The notes beneath the pieces were generated by a model. It was not told where the DNA came from, made no database searches, and worked only from the letters and a program-made list of their open reading frames with translations. The translations under genes and the position numbers were made by a program. Positions 8,405-17,637 of a stretch of 64,000 nt of DNA are shown here, piece after piece (position 1 is the first letter of the stretch; every line of letters starts with the position of its first letter). This DNA comes from Proteiniclasticum ruminis DSM 24773 (lineage in GTDB: Bacteria; Bacillota; Clostridia; Clostridiales; Clostridiaceae), in the NCBI RefSeq assembly GCF_000701905.1, contig NZ_JNKC01000001.1, positions 434,001-498,000 on the forward strand, written 5' to 3'.

Positions 8405-9313
8405 TTACACTCTTTTCTTTTCTCTGGATCTCATCTGGTACTGCTTCGGTGTGGTTTCATAGTGCTTCTTGAACGTTCTGATAAAATAGGAATAATTCTG
8501 AAATCCACAGAGCGCTCCAATTTCCATGGCGGAAAGATCCGTCGCTTCCAGAAGCTTTCTTGATTTTTCCAGCTTCAGCATTGTAAAGTAGTGAAGATAA
8601 CTGGTTCCAGTATAATTCCTAAAAAACTTGGAGAAATAAGAAGTGCTATACCCAGCAAACTTTGCTGCAGAAGCCAGTGTGATCTCCTCTGTCAGGTTTT
8701 CCAGTAGCCAGTTGGTCACCTTTTTCATCCGTTCCATCTGACCTGCGGCAATCATTGGATCCCGGGAAGTCAGCAGCGTATGTCTTAGACCGTGCAGAAG
8801 CCGGAAGAGATCACTTTTCACAAGAAAACCAATTCCCTCCTCCTCCTGCTGTTCCCGATAAGAGATGAGACTTTTAATGGTGTGAAGCACTTCTTTCTTC
8901 TCTTCCTTACTCATAAAAGACTCCACCTGAAAATGCTTTGTTCCAAAAAGAAGAGGGTGCAAGAGAGATTCATTGAGATGATCCTCATCTTCTTTAGACA
9001 TCAAAAAGTTCAAATGAAAGAGCACGTTATAATAAACAGCATGCTCTCCAGGAATTTCTTCCATGGCATGAATCATACCCGGAGAAACCACATAAAACTT
9101 CCCAGCTTCTGCTGTATATTTCTGTCCATTCACCATCAGAGTCAGCATCCCTTCTTCTACATATAGAATCTCCATCTCCTCATGCCAGTGCATAGGATAA
9201 TAGGTGAACCCTTGGGGTATTTTTGAGCGGTAAACTGCAAATGGGAGCTGATCTGCGCCGTGTCTCTTTTTCTCATATTGATGCAGTCCAATATTAGGAT
9301 TCTTTTGTATCAT
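8405..9313 (-). CDS. AraC family transcriptional regulator with cupin sensor domain
   Basis: A 302-residue DNA-binding regulator. Residues about 20-110 form a cupin (P-M-H-W-H-E-E-M-E-I-L-Y-V-E-E-G and later S-P-G-M-I-H-A-M), which in this family senses a sugar or another small ligand. Residues about 195-298 carry the two helix-turn-helix motifs, with A-A-K-F-A-G-Y-S-T-S-Y-F-S-K-F-F-R and the family signature I-G-A-L-C-G-F-Q-N-Y-S-Y-F-I-R-T-F-K-K-H. It is divergent from the MATE exporter gene with an 85-base gap, so control of that exporter is likely but unproven. The ligand is unknown. Confidence 0.92.
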   Translation of the reverse strand: MIQKNPNIGLHQYEKKRHGADQLPFAVYRSKIPQGFTYYPMHWHEEMEILYVEEGMLTLMVNGQKYTAEAGKFYVVSPGMIHAMEEIPGEHAVYYNVLFHLNFLMSKEDEDHLNESLLHPLLFGTKHFQVESFMSKEEKKEVLHTIKSLISYREQQEEEGIGFLVKSDLFRLLHGLRHTLLTSRDPMIAAGQMERMKKVTNWLLENLTEEITLASAAKFAGYSTSYFSKFFRNYTGTSYLHYFTMLKLEKSRKLLEATDLSAMEIGALCGFQNYSYFIRTFKKHYETTPKQYQMRSREKKRV

Positions 9314-9398
9314 TTTTCATCACATTCCTACAAGTTTTTCTGTTAATTAGATTATATACTATGATATGAGAAAAAGTTTATCAAACGAGGATGATTAT

Positions 9399-10742
9399 AT
9401 GAATGAACAAATGAAACTGCTGAAGCTCTCCTTCCCTCTATTTTTTGAAAGCCTTCTATTTACAGTCATCGGGAGTGTAGACACACTGATGCTTTCTAAT
9501 TACAGTGACACTGCTGTAGGGGCCGTAGGTGTTGCAAATCAGATTCTCTTTCTGGTGCTTATCGCAGGAAATGTCATTGCTCAAGGGGCTGGCATTCTCA
9601 TGACACAATATGTAGGGGCCAAGCGGAAATCTGAAGATCTTGAGACTCTGACAATCACAGCGCTCATTGTGAACACAGTTCTGGGACTCTTCTTCAGCGC
9701 CTTGCTCGTCCTGTTCTCCCCTGAACTATTAAGCATTATGGATCTCAACGGTGAGATGCTGAGATTCTCATCAGAATACTTCATCATCATATCAAGATAT
9801 CTGTTCCTTCACCTGATGACCATGACATTTTCCGTCTATCTCAGATCCCATGGTGAGACAAAGACGACGCTCAAGGTATCAGTTCTCATGAATATTGTGA
9901 ATGTGGTGCTCAACTACATCCTCATCTATGGTCATGCCGGATTCGATGCGTTAGGTGTTCAAGGGGCTGCCTACGCTACCGTGATATCAAGACTTGTGGG
10001 ATTTGTCGTACTAGGATCCATTGTATACCGAATGGGGTTCTATCAGAAGACCATCCGATTCACACCAGCTTCTATGATGAATGTTCTACCGCGCATCCTA
10101 AAACTTGGAGCTCCTGCTGCAGGCGAACAGATCTCATATAATCTCGCAAAATTTGTGATGATGATTTTTATAACCAGACTTGGAGATGTGGCCATCACAG
10201 CCTACTCCTACAGTAATACCCTTGCAGGTTTTGTCTACATATTCTCTGTGTCCTTAGGACAAGGGACTGCCATAATGATCGGATGGTATACGGGATCGGG
10301 ACACAAAGAAAAAGCAAAAATCCTCGGAACTCATTCCGCAAAACTGTCTTTCTCGATCAGTATGATTCTCTGTACACTTCTTGTTGTTTTCCGCGTTCCC
10401 TTTTTGCGCATTCTCACAGACAATCCAGAAATCCTAACCCTTGCAGGACACGTTCTGCTCTTTAACTTCATCGTGGAAGCTGGCAGAAGTCAGAATCTTA
10501 TTTATGTGAATGCTCTTCGCGCAGTTGGAGATGTTAATTATCCGTTCAGAGTTTCACTCTTCTCTATGTGGGGGATTGGTGTCTTCTTCTCCTACATTTT
10601 CACCGTCTCTTTATCTTTCGGACTTCCAGGCATCTGGATCGCCTTGGGACTGGATGAGATTGTCCGAGCGCTTCTTTTCAGAAAAAGATGGCTCATGGAT
10701 CCTCCGCAAACACCATTTACCACGATGGAAAAACAGGTGTAG
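9399..10742 (+). CDS. MATE family efflux transporter
   Basis: A 447-residue integral membrane protein with about twelve hydrophobic segments. It has the two-lobed MATE arrangement: N-lobe start L-S-F-P-L-F-F-E-S-L-L-F-T-V-I-G-S-V-D-T-L-M-L, and a second lobe beginning near L-K-L-G-A-P-A-A-G-E-Q. The G-S-V-D-T-L-M-L-S segment is the usual helix 1 signature. Members expel cationic drugs or metabolites in exchange for Na+ or H+. I place the start at the ATG of 9399, eight bases behind CGAGG; an upstream in-frame ATG at 9366 has no site. The gene is divergent from the AraC regulator gene and ends inside a bidirectional terminator. Confidence 0.92.
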   Translation: MNEQMKLLKLSFPLFFESLLFTVIGSVDTLMLSNYSDTAVGAVGVANQILFLVLIAGNVIAQGAGILMTQYVGAKRKSEDLETLTITALIVNTVLGLFFSALLVLFSPELLSIMDLNGEMLRFSSEYFIIISRYLFLHLMTMTFSVYLRSHGETKTTLKVSVLMNIVNVVLNYILIYGHAGFDALGVQGAAYATVISRLVGFVVLGSIVYRMGFYQKTIRFTPASMMNVLPRILKLGAPAAGEQISYNLAKFVMMIFITRLGDVAITAYSYSNTLAGFVYIFSVSLGQGTAIMIGWYTGSGHKEKAKILGTHSAKLSFSISMILCTLLVVFRVPFLRILTDNPEILTLAGHVLLFNFIVEAGRSQNLIYVNALRAVGDVNYPFRVSLFSMWGIGVFFSYIFTVSLSFGLPGIWIALGLDEIVRALLFRKRWLMDPPQTPFTTMEKQV

Positions 10743-10774
10743 AAATCTTATGTTTCTACACCTGCCCCATTTTT
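10729..10774. terminator. Bidirectional terminator overlapping two stop codons
   Basis: A perfect 12-bp stem (CAGGTGTAGAAA with TTTCTACACCTG, 10734-10745 and 10753-10764) contains the MATE stop codon in one arm and the Nudix stop codon in the other. It is flanked by AAAAA on the left (T-run for the minus strand) and CCCCATTTTT on the right. Confidence 0.85.
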
Positions 10775-11340
10775 GCTTCTAAAATCAGTTTATGATAAAT
10801 CGGCGTAATATCCGGTTCATTTGCCTTCATATCAATATCTTCCAACAGCACCCATTCAATACCTTTGGTCTCAGCTTCGTTCAGGCTGCACTCTTCTTCT
10901 TCCTTAGCAATCAGCACAAAGGCAGCATTGAGATGCAAATGAGGTGAAACATAAGATCCATTCTTCACATGTCCCTTTACAGGCAGAATATCCAGCCGGT
11001 AAAGAAGAGTGCCATTTCTGCTCATTACAGGTCTGAAATGACTCAGTCCCGTCTCCTCTTTTGCTTCTTTGAATGCCACACGAAGTAAATCATCATCTCC
11101 GTCAGCATGTCCACCTTGCCATGTCCAAGCATCATATATTCTATGGTGAATCATGAGCATCTTCGTTCCACTTTCATTCAATATGACAGTGGAAGCCGTC
11201 ATATGGGCCATTGGATCTTCTCTCGTAAGCACTGCTTCTCTATTTCTCTGTATATACTTCAGCATGGAGTCTCTGATTGCTTTATCTTCACTCGTCTGTG
11301 GCAAGTACGCTTCCACAATTGCATTATAGTTCGTTTGCAC
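10756..11340 (-). CDS. Nudix hydrolase
   Basis: A 194-residue pyrophosphohydrolase of the Nudix superfamily, which cleaves nucleoside diphosphates linked to another moiety. The Nudix box is at about residues 75-97: G-G-H-A-D-G-D-D-D-L-L-R-V-A-F then K-E-A-K-E-E-T-G-L. It departs from the G-x5-E-x7-R-E-x2-E-E consensus by D for the first E and K for R, with the catalytic E-x2-E-E kept. The start is GTG at 11340 behind AAAGGTGA. It lies 38 bases after the TetR gene on the same strand, probably as its second cistron. The substrate is unknown. Confidence 0.88.
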   Translation of the reverse strand: MQTNYNAIVEAYLPQTSEDKAIRDSMLKYIQRNREAVLTREDPMAHMTASTVILNESGTKMLMIHHRIYDAWTWQGGHADGDDDLLRVAFKEAKEETGLSHFRPVMSRNGTLLYRLDILPVKGHVKNGSYVSPHLHLNAAFVLIAKEEEECSLNEAETKGIEWVLLEDIDMKANEPDITPIYHKLILEAKMGQV

Positions 11341-11378
11341 AAATAGTCACCTTTTCCCTTTATTCTTAGGATCCTCTG

Positions 11379-11963
11379 TCAGCAAGTGCTGTTTTTGAGC
11401 ATCTTCAATAAACACTGAATGTAATAGATTCTTTTCTCTGAAGTATCAATATTGCTGATGTATAAGCCATAGTTGGCATTATCTTCTGTCGGGTGGATCA
11501 TGGCAGCCATAAAAATCATCTTCTTGATTTTCAGCTCATGCTCTCCCAGATATTCTTTCAGCGCAGCATCTAATAATGAAAACATATGGTTCAGCGTTCG
11601 GATCAGCTCCTCAGATGCTGAACTTTTCACTTTACTTCTATAAGCATCCTTTACTAATACCACACTGTTTGGATACAATAACGCATACTTCATGGTCTCA
11701 TTGGCATAATATATCAGTCTTTCTTCCAAATCAAGGGTTTGATTCTCCAAAAACTCTACTGTTTTCAGCATATTGTCCGTATAGAACTCACGAACCAGAG
11801 AAAGAAGCTGTTCTTTTGTCTCAAAGTAATAATTGATTGCACCAAGATTTACCTTTGCTTCTTTGACAATCGTCCGGACGGGTACATCGACGGTTCCCTT
11901 TTGACCTATCAGGTACAAAGTACGGTCTACTATTCTCATCTCAACTGTATTTAAATCTCGCAT
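11379..11963 (-). CDS. TetR/AcrR family transcriptional regulator
   Basis: A 194-residue one-domain repressor type. The N-terminal helix-turn-helix spans about residues 10-55 (I-V-D-R-T-L-Y-L-I-G-Q-K-G then V-P-V-R-T-I-V-K-E-A-K-V-N-L-G-A-I-N-Y-Y-F-E-T-K-E-Q-L), which is the standard TetR recognition arrangement; the remainder is an all-helical ligand and dimer domain. AAGGAGG lies before the ATG at 11963. The Nudix gene follows 38 bases downstream. The target could be its own operon. The ligand is unknown. Confidence 0.92.
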   Translation of the reverse strand: MRDLNTVEMRIVDRTLYLIGQKGTVDVPVRTIVKEAKVNLGAINYYFETKEQLLSLVREFYTDNMLKTVEFLENQTLDLEERLIYYANETMKYALLYPNSVVLVKDAYRSKVKSSASEELIRTLNHMFSLLDAALKEYLGEHELKIKKMIFMAAMIHPTEDNANYGLYISNIDTSEKRIYYIQCLLKMLKNSTC

Positions 11964-12196
11964 GAAACTCCCCTCCTTACTTGAAGTCTAAACCAAATTT
12001 CCTATGAATTCATTAAAATCAAGCATTCATAATAAATAAATAGAGTAGAACAACAAGTACAGAGCTTCTTATGTGATTTTAGGTTTCATGCTCCTATTCC
12101 GGTGTACCTTTTTTCTTGCTCTCTCCTGATGCTCAGGTCCCATCTGTTGGATTCAAACCGTCTCCTTCATCTTTTTTACTGTGACTCGGTGCCATG

Positions 12197-12222
12197 AATT
12201 GAAAGAGCGTGTTCTTTCAATT
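12197..12222 (-). other. Hairpin after the EAL-domain response regulator gene
   Basis: A perfect 10-bp inverted repeat (AATTGAAAGA / TCTTTCAATT) lies 32 bases beyond the stop of the response regulator gene. It has no T-run on the minus strand, so it is either a weak terminator or an mRNA 3' end hairpin. The remaining bases between 11964 and 12253 hold nothing else that I recognise. Confidence 0.45.
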
Positions 12223-12253
12223 TCGCCTTTTCGTCTAATTGACATGTTGCTTT

Positions 12254-14725
12254 CTAGAGAAGCACATCAAATATCTCATTTACTTGTATCGGCTTATAGA
12301 AATAGTATCCTTGTACCAGATCGCATTGATGAGATTTTAAATAGCTCAGCTGTTTTTCATTCTCTACGCCTTCCGCTATGACTGTGTGCCCTAACCTATG
12401 GGCCATCACGATAATATCCCCAGTAATGGCAGAGTTCTCCTCATTTTCCGTGAGTTTGTCAATGAAGGACTTGTCAATCTTCAAACAGTTGATATTAAGT
12501 TCCCTTTCTCTTGAAAGAGAGGAGTATCCTGTACCAAAATCATCAATGGATATATGAATTCCGTGAGCTTTCAAAACCCCCAGGGTCTTGTTGATATCAT
12601 CATAATTTGACGAAAAAACAGTCTCCGTAATTTCAATATGGACAGACTCAGGTTGGATCTGATACGTGCCCATCGCATTGAACAGATAAGCGCAGAAGTC
12701 TTCCTTCAGCAGCTGTATCGGAGAAATATTAATGGATACCCAATAGTTGTTGAGTCCTTTTTCATAAAGTCTCTTTATAAATTTCAGCGCCATATCAATG
12801 ATACGTTCACCTATAGGAATGATAAGCTTAGATTTCTCTGCAACTGCAATAAACTCAACTGGTGAAACCTTCCCTAAATATGTACTGTCTAATCTGGCCA
12901 ACGCTTCAAACCCAACAATGGTATGATCTTTGATGTTCAGGATGGGCTGATAATGAAGACTCAGTCTTTCCGGATTGATATGATCAGTGATCTGCACCAG
13001 TTCTTTCTTGATCTCTTCTTCTCGCAAGAGACCCGCTTCCATTTCCTCGTCAAAAAAAATGATGGGCAGCTGCTCCTGATTTTCCAGTCCTTTTTCGGAT
13101 GCAATGAGCATGCTCTTCATCAGTCTGTCACCATCCGTATTATGGTCACTTCTGAACTCCACTACACCAAATCCAAGATTGATTCTTTCAAGCAGAAGAA
13201 GATTTTCAAGACTTTCATGGAGATCTTTCGCAAACTTCAAAATATCCTCTCTAGAGGAAACCTCATGAAAGTAGAATACAAACTGGTTATCCTGAAATTT
13301 ATACAGCGACTTATCCGAGCTGCAGTAAAGAAGTAATGTATCAGCAATCTTCTTGATCAGATCCTGCGTATAATGATGTCCATATACCAGCGTGACAACG
13401 TGAAGATAGCTGAGATTCACGGCCATAAGTGCTTTAGAAGATCCATCATGGCGGTTCAGATCTTCTGTGAGAACTTTGTCCAGTGAATACTGGTTCCTTA
13501 TGCCAGTCCAGCTGTCATGCTCCATTTGAAACTTCAGATTCTCCTCCATTCTCTTTTTCTCTGTCACATCCAGAATAATGCCTTCCAGCGCTTCCAGTTC
13601 GCCTTCCTCATTAAAGATCCCTTGACCTTTTTCAAGGACCCATATTCTGCTTCCGTCTTTTTTGACAAGTTCATACTCAGCATTTAATGTCTGCCTTAAC
13701 GGAAGAAGATCACTCCATACTTTTCGAAGCATGGTCCGATATTCCTCTGCGATAATCTCATTAAAAGTAACGGCCTGATTAAAAAGAAGGTCTTTTGAAT
13801 CATAACCTGTGAGCTCTTTGGCACCATCTGAGACAAACTCCATGGTCCAGTGCTCATCATATTTGCACCGGTAGGCAAGTCCTGGTAAATGGGAAAGCAG
13901 GACAGATTTACTGCGTTCGCTCTCCATAAGCCTCTGCTCTGCTTCTTTCCGTAATGTGATATTTTGAATCATTGAAACATGATTGTACTTATGGTTTACA
14001 TGAAGATCAATCTTTGAAACCACCATGTTCACCCATACATAAGTGCCATCTGGTCTCAGAAATCTCTTGTCCATGGTGTACCCTTCAATCTCTCCTGAAA
14101 CCATCCTCTCATAATAACGAAGGTTCTCAGAAATATCATCAGGATGCGTTAAAGCCTCCCATCCCAAACTCCGGAGCATGTCACTTGAATACCCCGTAAT
14201 CTCCTGATACATCGGATTGATGTTAATATAGGGATTTTCATCTTCTGTGCATGGTTCCCTGTTAAAAGACACTGCTATCCCTATGGGTGCCTGCTGATAG
14301 ATCTTATTATAGGTCTGAGTTTGCTTGGAGAACTCTTCCTCCAGTAATTTCTGCATCCGAAGCAGTTCTGTATGGATTTCGATTCTCGCAATCAGGGATT
14401 CCAACTGGATGGGTTTTCTGATATAGTCCACAGCCCCCATCTGAAGACCTCTGATTTCATTATCGTTCTCATCATAGTTTGTCAGAATCATGACTCTTAG
14501 ATTTCTTAGAAGCCCCTTCTCTTTTATGATTTCTAAAAACTCGAACCCATTCATCACCGGCATATTGATGTCCAGGATGACCATATCGAAAGGTCCTTCA
14601 GCCTCTAAAATAGCAAGACCCTCCTGTCCGTTGGAAGCTGTTTGAACTGTATAATGACCGAGCATTGACTTTATCATCAGTCGGTCTGCCGACGAATCAT
14701 CAACCACTAGTATTCTTGTTGTCAT
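12254..14725 (-). CDS. Response regulator with PAS, degenerate GGDEF and EAL domains (c-di-GMP phosphodiesterase)
   Basis: An 823-residue cytoplasmic protein. Order: REC receiver (about 4-120; V-D-D-S-S near the start, phospho-acceptor D in L-D-I-N-M-P, later R-K-P), two PAS domains (about 140-265 and 270-395), a GGDEF domain (about 400-555) in which the signature is replaced by Q-D-N-Q-F, and an EAL domain (about 565-823). The EAL catalytic set looks complete: E-A-L-A-R-L-D, N-I-S-P, E-I-T-E-T, D-D-F-G-T-G-Y, K-I-D-K-S-F-I, A-E-G-V-E and Q-G-Y. It should therefore hydrolyse c-di-GMP rather than make it. It lies 23 bases downstream of a hybrid histidine kinase gene, its likely phosphodonor. 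AAGGAG precedes the ATG. Confidence 0.93.
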   Translation of the reverse strand: MTTRILVVDDSSADRLMIKSMLGHYTVQTASNGQEGLAILEAEGPFDMVILDINMPVMNGFEFLEIIKEKGLLRNLRVMILTNYDENDNEIRGLQMGAVDYIRKPIQLESLIARIEIHTELLRMQKLLEEEFSKQTQTYNKIYQQAPIGIAVSFNREPCTEDENPYININPMYQEITGYSSDMLRSLGWEALTHPDDISENLRYYERMVSGEIEGYTMDKRFLRPDGTYVWVNMVVSKIDLHVNHKYNHVSMIQNITLRKEAEQRLMESERSKSVLLSHLPGLAYRCKYDEHWTMEFVSDGAKELTGYDSKDLLFNQAVTFNEIIAEEYRTMLRKVWSDLLPLRQTLNAEYELVKKDGSRIWVLEKGQGIFNEEGELEALEGIILDVTEKKRMEENLKFQMEHDSWTGIRNQYSLDKVLTEDLNRHDGSSKALMAVNLSYLHVVTLVYGHHYTQDLIKKIADTLLLYCSSDKSLYKFQDNQFVFYFHEVSSREDILKFAKDLHESLENLLLLERINLGFGVVEFRSDHNTDGDRLMKSMLIASEKGLENQEQLPIIFFDEEMEAGLLREEEIKKELVQITDHINPERLSLHYQPILNIKDHTIVGFEALARLDSTYLGKVSPVEFIAVAEKSKLIIPIGERIIDMALKFIKRLYEKGLNNYWVSINISPIQLLKEDFCAYLFNAMGTYQIQPESVHIEITETVFSSNYDDINKTLGVLKAHGIHISIDDFGTGYSSLSRERELNINCLKIDKSFIDKLTENEENSAITGDIIVMAHRLGHTVIAEGVENEKQLSYLKSHQCDLVQGYYFYKPIQVNEIFDVLL

Positions 14726-14748
14726 TCTCTTATCTCCTTTTGGACACG

Positions 14749-17637
14749 CTATTTTTCAACATAGTATTGGATCTCTTCCAGAAGTCTTTGAAAAAGATCT
14801 GTAAAATCACTCTTATACATAAGAATATCTATATCTTTACCATCTTGCAATACTTTTTGAAATTTCACACAATAGTCATATATTTCTTTTGCACCAATAC
14901 TTCCTGAGCTGCTTTTCAGTTTATGGATGAGATGCTCCACTTCTTCATACGCTCTGCTCTTTATCAATCTATTCAATTCAAAGAGAAACTCCTGATTTTC
15001 CTTCTGGTACTCCCGGAGGACTTCCAAGTAAAGCAGTTCGTTCCCTCCCATATTTCTCAGTCCAGAGGGCACATCCAGAAGCATGCTCCGTTGGGAAGAC
15101 CGTTCTTTCTCTTCTAAAAAGACCGTTACCTGACGAATAAAGTCATCCGGGTCAAAAGGCTTGCTGATAAAATGATTCATCCCATGTTCCTTGCATTTCT
15201 CTTTAACACCAAGAACCACATCAGCAGTCATCGCAACAATAGGCACCTCCTTATCAAGAGCTCGGATGATTTCTGCAGATTCAAATCCGTTCATTACCGG
15301 CATGTGTAGATCCATGAGAACCAGCCCAATGGTCTTCTGATGCTCTTTGAACAGATCGACCCCTTGCAGACCATCGGATGCCACAATGGTGTCTACTCCA
15401 ATTCTTGAGAGAAGAGATTTTGCAATGAGCTGATTGGTTTTGTTGTCTTCCACGAGAAGCACTGATTTTCGTATTTTTACCCCTTCTTTCCCCTGGTAGA
15501 GCTGCACCTCTTCATGTATTCCTGTGGTGGCTTTCGCATCAAAAAGATCTACGATACCATCCAGAAGCACAGAGGGTATAATGGGTTTTCCTAATGCAAG
15601 ATGCACTGGATAGTTTTTCACTTCATCAAAGAGTTCTTCCCTCATCATGGGCACAAGTAGAAGTATCTTAGGCTTTACGGTTATTCTCGAGTTTTCATAG
15701 ATTTCTTTCGCAAACTGAAGCCCGCCGTTTTTGGGTGCATCATAATCCAGAATCAGCAAATGAATCTGCCCTGCAAAGGGTTTTGCAGCGTTTTCCAGTA
15801 TACTCAGGGCACTCTTTTCAGAGGTTGTCAGTTCGCACTGCATACCGAATGATCTCAAGTAGCTTTCGATGAGATTCATGCTTGCTCCATTTTTTTCAAG
15901 AACCAAGGTTCGGATGTCTTTGAACTGATTGGAAGAGAGTCTCCTGAAATACTGATCCTGACGCTCTTCATCCACAGGTAAAGTGATTTTCACAGAAAAT
16001 GTTGAACCTTCATTTTCTGTACTGTACACTTCAATGGTTCCATGCATCAGTTCAACCAGATGTTTAACAATGGAAAGTCCTAATCCAGATCCGCCAAACC
16101 TCCTGGTTATGGTGGAATCCGCCTGAGTAAAAGGCACAAAGAGCCTGCTGATCTGGGTGTCATTCATGCCAATCCCCGTGTCTTCGACAGTGAAACAAAG
16201 ATGGTACTTCGATCCCTCCCTTGCCAAAAGCCTTATTTCCAGAAGAACTTCACCTTTTTGAGTGAACTTTGAAGCGTTGTTCATTAGGTTTAGGAGAATT
16301 TGCTCCAATCTTTTTCCATCTCCCAAAAACCAGTTGGGCACCTTGGAATCTTTGATCAGTCTGAGTCCTATCCCTTGTTCATCAATCTTATAAGACACGA
16401 TACTGATCACATTCTGGATCACCTGATCTAAGCTGAAGGAAGTGATTTCCAGCTCAACTTTTCCTTTTTCGATTTTGGCATAATCCAGTATGTCATTGAT
16501 GATGCTGAGCATATTATTGGATGCCTGAGTGATCCGATCAATATAGGTTCTTTGTGTCAATGTGATTTCGGTCTTTCGCAGGAGATAGGACATACCGACG
16601 ATTGCATTCAGAGGAGTTCGGACTTCATGCGACATCCGCGCAAGAAAGCTGGATTTGAAATCGTTTGCCTCCTCTGCCTCCATCTTTGCTGCCTCAAGCT
16701 TAAGCTGTATCTCTTCCCTGTGCTTCACTTCTCTTTTCAGCTTAAGGATCCAGTAAAAGGATACCCCAAGAATAATCAGTGCTGTTGCTCCAATGAGGGC
16801 TATGATTCGAAGGAACGGACCAAAGTCCGGCTCACTGGAGACGGAAATCCACCTTGACGCGATCTCCATGCGCTCCTCGTCCGTAATGGTATCCAGTGCT
16901 TTATTCAATATGTCAATGAGCACTGGCCAGTCTTTTCTGACTGCAAAATGGATGGCCAGACTTTTATCCGCTTCAAAAGCAGTAAACTTCAGATTGGTCA
17001 GCGCTGAATTCTGTATCAGATAATTGGTGGTTGCAAGATTCCCCACAAAGGCGGTTTCAGTACCGTTCGCCACCGCAGTGAGCGCATCTTCCACTGTGCC
17101 ATAAAGACTCAGGTTGATATCTGGAAATCCCAACAGATAACTGTGATGTGAACTTCCTTTCTGAACCGCTACCAAGGTTCCTGAAAGATCTTCTATTCCT
17201 TTTATGCCCTTTTCATCCGTTCTTGTCACAATAACCCGTTTGAAATGGTAATAGGCTTTGGAAAAAATGAAGTACTGCTCCCGATCCTCAGTACGGGATA
17301 TGGCTGATAGCATAGGTATCTCATGAGACAATGCCTTGTCATAGGCTTCTGGCCATGTCAGATTCTTCTGTGCTTTAAACCGAAGCCCTGTCCTCTCTTC
17401 CACAAGAGCGAGATAATCTGCAGTGATTCCCTTATACTCGCCATCCCGATCAATAAACTCGAAAGGAACAAACCTGGGATCTATACCAATTTCAATGATA
17501 GGATGCTCATTAATAAAAGTTTCTTCTTCTTCACTCAGGGTTATTTTTTCAGACGCTCGTCCATTCTGCGCGAAGAAAAGTGATACAACAACCATACTGA
17601 TGAGTGCAATTGCAATCAGATAAACTTTTTTTAACAC
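14749..17637 (-). CDS. Hybrid histidine kinase with periplasmic solute-binding sensor domain
   Basis: A 962-residue membrane sensor. Order: signal or first membrane segment (about 4-25), bacterial family 3 solute-binding domain outside the membrane (about 35-265, starting I-I-E-I-G-I-D-P-R-F-V-P-F-E-F-I-D), second membrane segment (about 275-297), HisKA with M-S-H-E-V-R-T-P-L-N-A-I-V-G, HATPase (N-N-A-S-K-F-T, D-T-G-I-G-M, G-G-S-G-L-G-L-S-I), a first receiver (L-I-L-D-Y-D), a second receiver (L-V-E-D-N, L-M-D-L-H-M-P-V-M-N-G, S-K-P-F) and a C-terminal Hpt domain (H-K-L-K-S-S-S-G-S-I-G-A). The start is GTG at 17637 behind AGGAG. The ligand is probably an amino acid or similar small solute. The Hpt domain could pass phosphate to the EAL response regulator encoded next in the operon. 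Confidence 0.93.
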   Translation of the reverse strand: MLKKVYLIAIALISMVVVSLFFAQNGRASEKITLSEEEETFINEHPIIEIGIDPRFVPFEFIDRDGEYKGITADYLALVEERTGLRFKAQKNLTWPEAYDKALSHEIPMLSAISRTEDREQYFIFSKAYYHFKRVIVTRTDEKGIKGIEDLSGTLVAVQKGSSHHSYLLGFPDINLSLYGTVEDALTAVANGTETAFVGNLATTNYLIQNSALTNLKFTAFEADKSLAIHFAVRKDWPVLIDILNKALDTITDEERMEIASRWISVSSEPDFGPFLRIIALIGATALIILGVSFYWILKLKREVKHREEIQLKLEAAKMEAEEANDFKSSFLARMSHEVRTPLNAIVGMSYLLRKTEITLTQRTYIDRITQASNNMLSIINDILDYAKIEKGKVELEITSFSLDQVIQNVISIVSYKIDEQGIGLRLIKDSKVPNWFLGDGKRLEQILLNLMNNASKFTQKGEVLLEIRLLAREGSKYHLCFTVEDTGIGMNDTQISRLFVPFTQADSTITRRFGGSGLGLSIVKHLVELMHGTIEVYSTENEGSTFSVKITLPVDEERQDQYFRRLSSNQFKDIRTLVLEKNGASMNLIESYLRSFGMQCELTTSEKSALSILENAAKPFAGQIHLLILDYDAPKNGGLQFAKEIYENSRITVKPKILLLVPMMREELFDEVKNYPVHLALGKPIIPSVLLDGIVDLFDAKATTGIHEEVQLYQGKEGVKIRKSVLLVEDNKTNQLIAKSLLSRIGVDTIVASDGLQGVDLFKEHQKTIGLVLMDLHMPVMNGFESAEIIRALDKEVPIVAMTADVVLGVKEKCKEHGMNHFISKPFDPDDFIRQVTVFLEEKERSSQRSMLLDVPSGLRNMGGNELLYLEVLREYQKENQEFLFELNRLIKSRAYEEVEHLIHKLKSSSGSIGAKEIYDYCVKFQKVLQDGKDIDILMYKSDFTDLFQRLLEEIQYYVEK

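Noticed and set aside
12140-12175. T-arm-like GGATTCAAACC suggesting a tRNA
   Set aside because: No acceptor, D or anticodon stem could be formed around it.
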